Shown here one piece after another: positions 1 to 6,657 of a DNA stretch of 27,686 nucleotides. The notes below the pieces were generated by a model. It searched no databases. It saw only the letters and a list, made by a program, of their open reading frames with translations, and had not been told where the DNA came from. Numbering within the stretch: the first letter of the stretch is position 1; every line of letters begins with the position of its first letter. Source of the stretch: Bacteroidota bacterium (lineage in GTDB: Bacteria; Bacteroidota; Bacteroidia; Sphingobacteriales; Sphingobacteriaceae); assembly GCA_023450085.1 (NCBI GenBank), contig JAEXHI010000016.1:1-27686 (forward strand), read 5' to 3'. The position numbers were made by a program, and so were the translations under genes.

Positions 1-993
<993 letters not shown>

Positions 994-1317
994 AATGTTG
1001 TAGTTCGAACACTGACTATCTATTAACTAAAATTGATTGTCTGTTCTTAATTGTATTGTCTGTAAGAACCGACCTAAAGAATACAGCTTAACTATATGTA
1101 CTTTACAGTTAACATATTCGCCTCGCTGCGCTTGTATAAATGATATCTCTTTAATGAACTTTCCGACCTGGCCTCGCGGCGGTCTTCTATATCTCCTCAA
1201 CTTCATCCTGTGCTTCGGCCGGTCTTAATGTTCCGGTCTCAGTTTGGCTTCCGTCGTTTCAATCTTTCTTATTTATCATCAAGCTCCGCTTGATAACTCC
1301 CGTTTCGTTTGGGACTG
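994..1317 (-). other. rRNA operon leader
   Basis: This is the transcribed leader between the promoter closest to 16S and the 16S 5' end. It holds a 7-bp hairpin ATCAAGC/GCTTGAT (1278-1294, loop TCC) just after the expected start of transcription, a boxA-like stretch on the minus strand (GTTCATTAAAGAG, about 1148-1160), and a direct repeat ATTGTCTGT at 1036-1044 and 1055-1063, close to the 16S 5' end. The boxA assignment is a guess from resemblance. There are no convincing coding regions. Confidence 0.6.
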
Positions 1318-1348
1318 CAAAGGTAGGAAACTTTTTAAAACCTGCAAA
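1318..1348 (-). promoter_or_regulatory. rrn promoter P1 (nearest to 16S)
   Basis: On the minus strand a -33 TTTG (1345-1348) is separated by exactly 19 bp from a -7 TACCTTTG (1318-1325). This fits the known Bacteroidota primary-sigma consensus TTTG-N19-21-TAnnTTTG. A/T tracts lie just upstream (1349-1370) and may act as an UP element. Confidence 0.85.
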
Positions 1349-1474
1349 CTTTTTTTTATTTTTTTCTGTTCTTTTTTCAAGTTTCAGAAACATCTGCAAA
1401 TCTGTTTCCCATCATTTCAAAATCAACCTCTCTGTTCTTCCTTTCGTCTTTTCCGTTCCTTCCGAAGCGGGTCG

Positions 1475-1504
1475 CAAAGGTAGCAATCTTTATTCAACTT
1501 GCAA
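1475..1504 (-). promoter_or_regulatory. rrn promoter P2
   Basis: The minus strand has -33 TTG (1502-1504), 19 bp, then -7 TACCTTTG (1475-1482). A/T tracts follow upstream (1505-1530). The sequence just downstream of the -7 box shares CCGCTTCGGAAGGAA with P3, so P2 and P3 look like copies of one unit. Confidence 0.82.
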
Positions 1505-1617
1505 GAAAAAAAATAACTTTTTTTTTTCGAGCCCCTCTTTCACTTTCCTAACTGCTATTCCTTCAATTCAACCACTCTAATCTCTTCCTCTTTTCCCCTT
1601 CCTTCCGAAGCGGAGTG

Positions 1618-1647
1618 CAAAGGTAGGAATTGTTTCCGGTCCCGCAA
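1618..1647 (-). promoter_or_regulatory. rrn promoter P3 (farthest from 16S)
   Basis: The minus strand has -33 TTG (1645-1647), 19 bp, then -7 TACCTTTG (1618-1625), again with an A/T-rich upstream stretch (about 1655-1690). It shares its downstream flank with P2. Confidence 0.8.
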
Positions 1648-1649
1648 TA

Positions 1650-2550
1650 CCACATTCAATAATTATTAAAAAAAGAAACACAAAACGTTGGAATACAGGA
1701 GCAAAAAATCATAAAAATCCTTCAAGAGAACCTCAAATCGCACAAAACAATAGCAATAACTTGATTTAGGCGGCAAACTAGACGTGAAATAATAGACATA
1801 TGAATAACGGTTGAGACGTTTTAGCCTATCATTATATAAATAAGACTACTGTTGACTTCTATAATATATATTAACTTACGTATACATATAATATGGTATG
1901 CAGCTACGCATATATCAACCAAAGCCGGATTATTATTATTATTATCTCCAATTCAACACCTATCAATAAGCTTGGCAAATAGCTTTCTTTAAGATTACGT
2001 CGCAAAGCTCGCAATGACACTCTATTTTTCGTCTTTGTCAGAGTCTACTCCGATTTTTCGGAGAGAAACGACTTACTTATATAGTATATAATATATACAT
2101 CAACAATTAGGCTGACCTTACCATTGGAACTCAATGCAAATGGAAATACTTTATTTTATCTTTCTTCAAAACAGGCACCCTATATTTAAGTTGACGCACC
2201 TATATAGTTATATACAGTATATAGATATATACATCAATAGTTAGATTTAGATTGGCCTCGCCATTTAAACCCGAAGGGAATGAAAATACTTTTTGTTTTG
2301 ATTATACACAGAGCACATCTGTACCGACGGGTAAATAAAAAAGAAATTCCTCCCTGAAGCATCGGGGCAGGCTATTCCTCGGAATGACCGCAAGACAACA
2401 AAACAAAAAGATTGTAATGGACTGCGGGACCAGCTCACATCCATGTGATGCATTTACTTTCCAAGAAAGAATATATTTGGGAGGCTTTGTTAAAAATTGT
2501 TAAGTATTTTAAAGCTGCGAAGGGTTTAACTAGCTTAGCCCTTATTATTT
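1650..2550. other. long A+T-rich intergenic region, no gene seen
   Basis: About 0.9 kb between the rrn promoters and the bamD promoter. No coding region is credible: a 62-codon minus-strand frame at 2265-2453 has no promoter or recognisable content. The region has long TA-rich runs, a short (TAT)n stretch near 1929-1944, a small hairpin around 2050-2062 (CTCCGATTTTTCGGAG), and a patch near 2000-2020 (CGCAAAGCTCGCAATGACAC) resembling dispersed repeats that I associate with Bacteroidota intergenic regions. No tRNA gene was recognised. Confidence 0.6.
2091..2244. repeat. degenerate direct repeat pair in A+T-rich spacer
   Basis: A 20-base unit at 2091-2110 (ATATATACATCAACAATTAG) recurs at 2225-2244 with two mismatches. 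It is preceded in both places by TATATAGTATATA-like DNA and followed about 25 bases later by a similar GGAAATACTTT/TGAAAATACTTT stretch. This suggests an old duplication of about 130 bp. Confidence 0.5.
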
Positions 2551-2552
2551 AA

Positions 2553-2583
2553 TTGACGTTGTCGTATTATTACCTTATCTTTG
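2553..2583 (+). promoter_or_regulatory. promoter of the bamD block
   Basis: A -33 TTG (2553-2555) is followed after 20 bp by -7 TATCTTTG (2576-2583). The start codon at 2588 is only 4 bases past the -7 box, so transcription should begin at or within a base or two of the ATG, giving a leaderless or near-leaderless mRNA. Confidence 0.75.
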
Positions 2584-2587
2584 CAAA

Positions 2588-3529
2588 ATGTTTAAAATTA
2601 AACACCTTATTATTTGTGGCATTGCCGTTCTGCTAATGGGCTTGGGGGCATGCAAAAGTCGTTTCGAAAAATTACGTCTAAGCAATGACGTTGCCAAGAA
2701 ATATCAAGAGGGGATTAGACTTTATAATAAAAAGGATTATAACAAGGCGTTGATCTTATTTGAGGGTCTGGTTCAAAAGTACCGTGGTACTGCTGAAGCG
2801 GAAGACTTAAACTATTACTATGCTTATACGTTATATCGTTTGAAAGATTACACTACGGCTCGTTATAAGTTTAAGGAGTTTGCCGATACTTATCCTGCAA
2901 GTAAAAACGCGGAGGAATGTCGATACATGGGTGCTTATTGCTATTATTTAGATTCTCCTAAATCATCATTAGACCAAGAGAATACTTATAAAGCAATTGA
3001 TGCGTTACAGTTATTTATTAACCTTTACCCAAAAAGCGATAGGGCTACGCAAGCGGCACAGTATATTGCCAACTTAAGGAATAAACTGGAAACTAAGGCT
3101 TTTGACAACGCTAAGCTTTACTATGATTTGGGTGGTTATGATATTACCAATTACAAATCAGCGGTAGTAGCGCTTAAAAATGCTCAAATTGAGTTTCCTG
3201 ATATTAAGTATGCTGAAGAAATGAACTTGCTTATTGTTAAAGCTCAATTTATGTATGCTAAAAATAGCTTTGCCAATAGACAAGAAGAACGTTTCGGACA
3301 AGCAATTGAGTATTATAACGAGTTTATAGAGGCTTACCCTGATAGCAAATATGCCAAAGAAGCTAAGCAGTTGAAACAAGATAGCGAGAGTGGCATTGTT
3401 AATGCCAAAAAACAACTTGCAGAAGACGCTGCGATGATGGCTAAATACAAAGCGCTAGAAGAAAGCGACAAAAAGAAAAAGGACACTACTACTACTAACA
3501 AGAATTTAGATAATAAAACACAAAAATAA
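2588..3529 (+). CDS. bamD: outer membrane protein assembly factor BamD
   Basis: 313 residues. BamD is the essential lipoprotein of the BAM complex that inserts beta-barrel proteins into the outer membrane; it acts on the periplasmic face. The N-terminus is a lipoprotein signal peptide with a hydrophobic core (residues 8-20) and a lipobox LGAC with Cys22. The body is a run of TPR-like helical repeats, with recurring motifs such as YNKKDYNKALILFEGLVQKY (about 46-65), DYTTARYKFKEFADTYPAS (about 92-110) and AIEYYNEFIEAYPDSKYAKEA near 239-259. The C-terminus (about 280-313) is a charged Lys/Asp/Thr-rich tail. It is longer than E. coli BamD (about 245 residues), as usual in Bacteroidota. It is followed by rpoZ after one base, so the two are surely co-transcribed. 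The start is fixed by the promoter just upstream. Confidence 0.93.
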   Translation: MFKIKHLIICGIAVLLMGLGACKSRFEKLRLSNDVAKKYQEGIRLYNKKDYNKALILFEGLVQKYRGTAEAEDLNYYYAYTLYRLKDYTTARYKFKEFADTYPASKNAEECRYMGAYCYYLDSPKSSLDQENTYKAIDALQLFINLYPKSDRATQAAQYIANLRNKLETKAFDNAKLYYDLGGYDITNYKSAVVALKNAQIEFPDIKYAEEMNLLIVKAQFMYAKNSFANRQEERFGQAIEYYNEFIEAYPDSKYAKEAKQLKQDSESGIVNAKKQLAEDAAMMAKYKALEESDKKKKDTTTTNKNLDNKTQK

Positions 3530-3530
3530 A

Positions 3531-3857
3531 ATGAGTACTCCAAAACCAGCTATACCAAACACTACGGTTACTAGAAATGTTCATGATTTGGATAGAACAA
3601 CCGACAACATTTATGAGTCTTTAGTGGTTATTGCTAAGAGAGCTAATCAGATTTCGAACAACATGAAAGAAGAACTTCATGGTAAGTTAGCGGAGTTTGC
3701 TTCGTCTAACGATAATTTGGAAGAAGTTTTTGAAAACAGAGAGCAAATCGAAATCAGCAAGCACTATGAGCGTTTGCCTAAACCTAGCTTAATTGCTATC
3801 GACGAGTTCTTGAACGACAAGGTTTACCACAGAAACCCTAGCAAAGAGCAAAAATAG
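3531..3857 (+). CDS. rpoZ: DNA-directed RNA polymerase omega subunit (Bacteroidota type)
   Basis: 108 residues. Omega helps fold and hold the beta' subunit in RNA polymerase. This is the Bacteroidota/Rpb6-like form: the central part (about residues 17-75) has the conserved Tyr-Glu-Ser then Val-Ile-Ala-Lys-Arg-Ala-Asn-Gln-Ile pattern of omega helix 1, followed by a negatively charged stretch and the KPSLIAIDEFLNDKVYHRNP-type tail common to this phylum. The start codon lies one base after the bamD stop, and the bamD-rpoZ-coaBC order is characteristic of Bacteroidota. A hairpin follows the stop codon. Confidence 0.9.
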   Translation: MSTPKPAIPNTTVTRNVHDLDRTTDNIYESLVVIAKRANQISNNMKEELHGKLAEFASSNDNLEEVFENREQIEISKHYERLPKPSLIAIDEFLNDKVYHRNPSKEQK

Positions 3858-3860
3858 TAT

Positions 3861-3876
3861 TATTGCTTAGGCAATA
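3861..3876 (+). terminator. short hairpin after rpoZ, possible weak terminator
   Basis: TATTGC/GCAATA stem with loop TTAG, followed by TTTAT. The stem is short and A+T-rich, so it would be weak. Confidence 0.35.
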
Positions 3877-3889
3877 TTTATGATAATTG

Positions 3890-3931
3890 GCCACAGATAT
3901 GCAGATGATCTTAAATCTGTACATCTGTGGC
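3890..3931. repeat. imperfect intergenic palindrome
   Basis: GCCACAGATATGCAGAT (3890-3906) pairs with ATCTGTACATCTGTGGC (3915-3931) across an 8-base loop; 14 of 17 positions are complementary, with a 3-base internal bulge. It lies between rpoZ and the coaBC promoter. It could be a dispersed REP-like element or a transcript-stabilising hairpin; there is no U-tract. Confidence 0.55.
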
Positions 3932-3963
3932 TAAATGCTTTTTAAGCTATTGGATTTTCTATC

Positions 3964-3971
3964 TATATTTG
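3964..3971 (+). promoter_or_regulatory. -7 box upstream of coaBC
   Basis: TATATTTG matches TAnnTTTG and lies 7 bases before the coaBC ATG. The -33 region is only a T-run (about 3939-3943), so the promoter is probable rather than certain. It would give a leader of about 3-4 bases. Confidence 0.5.
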
Positions 3972-3978
3972 CTTTCAG

Positions 3979-5193
3979 ATGCTAAAAAATAAAAACATTA
4001 TCCTTGGCGTTTGTGGCAGTATTGCCGCCTACAAATCGGCTTTACTGGTTAGGCTGCTGGTAAAAGCTGGTGCAAATGTTAAGGTAATTTTAACTCAAGA
4101 CGCGAGCCATTTCATTACGCCGCTTACCTTGGCTACCCTTTCCAAAAACCCTGTTTATACCCAATATTTTGAGGCAGAAACTGGTGTATGGAGTAATCAT
4201 GTTGAACTTGGTCTTTGGGCCGACTACATGCTCATTGCTCCTGCTAGCGCCAACACACTTAGCAAAATGGCCAATGGTCTTTGCGACAATCTACTTACCG
4301 CAGTTTATCTTTCGGCGAAATGCCCAGTTTTATTTGCTCCTGCTATGGACCTGGATATGTGGAAACACGAAAGCACCCAAGACAATGTGGCCAAATTGAA
4401 ACAGATGGGCAATACGATGATTGCTCCTGGTAAAGGTGAGCTGGCAAGTGGTTTGTATGGCGAAGGCAGAATGGCAGAACCTGAGGAGATTTTGACCTTT
4501 TTGGAAAATGAAATCAAAAAAGGGCTTCCTTTATTGGGCAAAAAAGTATTGGTAACCGCGGGTCCAACTTACGAAGCTATTGACCCTGTGCGTTTCATTG
4601 GCAATCATTCTTCAGGTAAAATGGGCTTTGCCTTGGCCGAAACGCTATATCAACTTGGTGCTGAGGTGACTTTAATTGCTGGCCCTACTTCCTTAAAAAA
4701 TAGCGACGGAATTGAGAGAATTGACGTGATCAGTGCCGCAGAAATGCTGAATGCTTGTATTGCTCATTTTACTGAGACAGATATCACGGTGATGAGCGCT
4801 GCTGTAGCAGACTATACCCCTGTGGAAGTTGCTCAGCAAAAAATCAAGAAGAAAGAAGATCATTTTAACATTGAGCTTAAAAAAACAACAGATATTTTAG
4901 CCACTTTGGGCAAACAAAAGTCTGAGAAACAATTACTGGTTGGTTTTGCCCTAGAAACCACCGATGAAGAGAACTATGCCAAAGAAAAGTTGAAAAAGAA
5001 AAACTTGGACTTGATTGTGCTCAATTCATTAAACGATAAAGGGGCAGGTTTTAAATCGGAAACCAACAAAATTACTATCTTTAATAAAGCTTTAGAGAAA
5101 ACTGCCTTCGAAACGAAATCGAAAGCGGATGTAGCAAAGGATATTTGCGCTGAAATACTAAAGTTAATGAATATTAATAACGCTAATCTCTAA
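3979..5193 (+). CDS. coaBC: bifunctional phosphopantothenoylcysteine decarboxylase / phosphopantothenate-cysteine ligase
   Basis: 404 residues, the usual length. It joins cysteine to 4'-phosphopantothenate (CoaB) and decarboxylates the product to 4'-phosphopantetheine (CoaC, FMN-dependent), two steps of coenzyme A synthesis. The N-terminal flavoprotein domain (about 1-180) shows GVCGSIAAYK, the catalytic-type His74 (WSNHVEL), the PASANT motif at 88-93 and PAMDLDMW at 121-128. The C-terminal ligase domain (about 185-400) has VTAGPTYEAIDPVRFIGNHS, MSAAVADYTP and a KIKKKxD-like lysine motif. Two CoaC positions differ from E. coli: the PxMN Asn is Asp124 and the Cys of the ACGD motif is Ser157 (LASGLYGEGRM). 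From memory this is common in Bacteroidota. The next gene follows after 6 bases. Confidence 0.95.
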   Translation: MLKNKNIILGVCGSIAAYKSALLVRLLVKAGANVKVILTQDASHFITPLTLATLSKNPVYTQYFEAETGVWSNHVELGLWADYMLIAPASANTLSKMANGLCDNLLTAVYLSAKCPVLFAPAMDLDMWKHESTQDNVAKLKQMGNTMIAPGKGELASGLYGEGRMAEPEEILTFLENEIKKGLPLLGKKVLVTAGPTYEAIDPVRFIGNHSSGKMGFALAETLYQLGAEVTLIAGPTSLKNSDGIERIDVISAAEMLNACIAHFTETDITVMSAAVADYTPVEVAQQKIKKKEDHFNIELKKTTDILATLGKQKSEKQLLVGFALETTDEENYAKEKLKKKNLDLIVLNSLNDKGAGFKSETNKITIFNKALEKTAFETKSKADVAKDICAEILKLMNINNANL

Positions 5194-5199
5194 AAATCA

Positions 5200-6099
5200 A
5201 TGAAAAAAACTATTGGCATATTCTTTTTAACGTTGGCTAGCTTATTTGCTAGTGCACAGGAATTGAGTACACGTGTTCAAATTTTAGCCCCAACCATTAA
5301 CAATGCCAATAGACGAAGCTTGGATGTTCTACAAAATACCATTAGGGACTTTATGAACAATAACAAGTGGACTACCGAGACCTATTTGCCTCAAGAAAGG
5401 ATTGAATGTAATTTGGTGATTAATATTACCGCTTGGGATGGCAATTCCAATTACACTGCCGAAGCTCAAATTCAATCGAGCAGACCTGTATATGGCAGCT
5501 CCTACTCTACTACCTTACTGAACATGAGCGACAAAGATTTTAGCTTTAATTTCACCGAAGGGCAAGCGCTTGATTTTTCAGATCAAAACTTTTTGAGCAA
5601 TTTAAGTTCTCTTTTAGGATTTTATGCTTATACCATTATTGGACTAGATAAAGACAGTTTTGTAAAACAAGGAGGTACTCCCTACTATCAAAAAGCTCTA
5701 AATTTGGTTAACGTTGCTCAAACTGCAGGAGCAAAAGGCTGGCGACCTGTAGATGGTTTACGTAACAGATATTGGCTAAACGAAAACTTACTGAGCAATT
5801 CATTTAAAGGACTTAGAACCTTTATTTACGAATATCATTTGAATGGGCTGGATAAACTACAGGAAAATGCCAGTGCCGGCACCAAGAATATACTCTCTTC
5901 TTTATCAGATTTAAAACAAACCGACAAACAGAAATTAGGCTCTATTTTCCCTAACGTATATTTTGCTGCAAAAGCTGAAGAAATTACCAATGTGCTATCA
6001 CTTGCAAATCCTCAAGACAAGATGAAAGCTTATAATCTACTGATTGAAATTGACCCTCCTAACAGCGGGAAATACGACGGACTGACTAAAAGAAATTAA
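5200..6099 (+). CDS. DUF4835 family secreted protein
   Basis: 299 residues. The N-terminus is a clear Sec signal peptide (Lys-rich start, hydrophobic 5-16, cleavage after ASA-Q about residue 19). The mature part begins ELSTRVQILAP and contains RPVYGSSYSTTLLN and a conserved Trp-rich GWRPVDGLRNRYWLNENLL stretch (about 185-203), which I recognise as the DUF4835 family. It is found almost only in Bacteroidota, usually right after coaBC and before recN. Function is unknown; a periplasmic location is inferred. It follows coaBC by 6 bases and is likely co-transcribed. The usual next gene, recN, is not here; the blaI unit follows instead. Confidence 0.85.
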   Translation: MKKTIGIFFLTLASLFASAQELSTRVQILAPTINNANRRSLDVLQNTIRDFMNNNKWTTETYLPQERIECNLVINITAWDGNSNYTAEAQIQSSRPVYGSSYSTTLLNMSDKDFSFNFTEGQALDFSDQNFLSNLSSLLGFYAYTIIGLDKDSFVKQGGTPYYQKALNLVNVAQTAGAKGWRPVDGLRNRYWLNENLLSNSFKGLRTFIYEYHLNGLDKLQENASAGTKNILSSLSDLKQTDKQKLGSIFPNVYFAAKAEEITNVLSLANPQDKMKAYNLLIEIDPPNSGKYDGLTKRN

Positions 6100-6136
6100 A
6101 AAAATCCTTCTCTAATTCTATTTAAAATGTGTTTTT

Positions 6137-6158
6137 AGCTAACTAATAATTGTTAGCT
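6137..6158. other. hairpin between DUF4835 gene and blaI
   Basis: AGCTAAC/GTTAGCT stem of 7 bp with an 8-base A+T loop. It has no following T-run on the plus strand, so it is not a clear terminator. It may end or stabilise the upstream transcript. Confidence 0.35.
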
Positions 6159-6223
6159 GCAACATTTTCTATCTGCTTGCGTCTTATTGAAAAATCAAGA
6201 TCGTTAAAATTTTGTTAAAACAT

Positions 6224-6271
6224 TTTGATTATACGAAAATGTTCGTACATTTGAATACGAAAAAATTCGTA
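6224..6271 (+). promoter_or_regulatory. blaI-M56 promoter with two perfect inverted-repeat operators
   Basis: The promoter is -33 TTTG (6224-6227), 18 bp, -7 TACATTTG (6246-6253). Two perfect dyads of the form TACGAA-N4-TTCGTA lie at 6232-6247 (centre AATG) and 6256-6271 (centre AAAA), 24 bp centre to centre. The first covers the spacer and the first two bases of the -7 box; the second covers the expected start site. BlaI/MecI dimers bind such dyads in their own promoters, so autorepression is inferred. The 24-bp spacing, a little over two helical turns, would place two dimers on about the same face. Confidence 0.78.
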
Positions 6272-6277
6272 CAACAG

Positions 6278-6655
6278 ATGAGCAACACAACTTTAAAGCC
6301 TACGGAAGGCGAAATGGAAATTTTACAGGTGCTTTGGGAAAAGGGCAACTGTACAGTTAGGGAAGTACACGAAGCATTGGACAAAAAGGATTCGGGTTAT
6401 ACCACCACCCTTAAATTGATGCAGATCATGCATGAAAAAGGTTTGGTTGACAGGGATACTAGTTCGAAAACACACATCTATAAAGCGTTAGTGAACAAGG
6501 AGACCACGCAACAACATTTGGTCAAAAAAATGATCGACAATGTGTTTAATGGTTCGGCCGCGAGATTAGTGATGCAGGCTTTAGGCAACAAAAGTGCAAG
6601 CAAGGAGGAGATAGATTTAATTAAAGAATATCTAGACAAACTTGAAAACAAATAA
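6278..6655 (+). CDS. blaI: BlaI/MecI/CopY-family transcriptional repressor
   Basis: 125 residues from the chosen start. BlaI-type proteins are winged-helix dimeric repressors released when a partner M56 membrane protease triggers their cleavage. The DNA-binding domain (about 1-75) starts LKPTEGEMEILQVLWEKGNC and has the recognition-helix region YTTTLKLMQIMHEKGLV; the C-terminal dimerisation part ends EIDLIKEYLDKLENK. An upstream ATG in frame at 6212 is rejected because the promoter and both operators fall between it and 6278, and family similarity begins only after 6278. The M56 gene follows after 2 bases. No beta-lactamase is nearby, so the signal and the wider regulon are unknown. The symbol reflects family, not proven role. 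Confidence 0.9.
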   Translation: MSNTTLKPTEGEMEILQVLWEKGNCTVREVHEALDKKDSGYTTTLKLMQIMHEKGLVDRDTSSKTHIYKALVNKETTQQHLVKKMIDNVFNGSAARLVMQALGNKSASKEEIDLIKEYLDKLENK

Positions 6656-6657
6656 CC

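Noticed and set aside
1037..1580. Plus-strand frames of 63-96 codons
   Set aside because: They overlap the rRNA leader and promoter array; their Phe/Ser-rich content comes from T-tracts.
2265..2453. 62-codon minus-strand frame
   Set aside because: No promoter, no recognisable sequence, and it overlaps degenerate repeats.
6212..6277. Upstream in-frame ATG extending blaI by 22 codons
   Set aside because: The promoter and both operator dyads fall between this ATG and 6278, and the added residues do not match the family.
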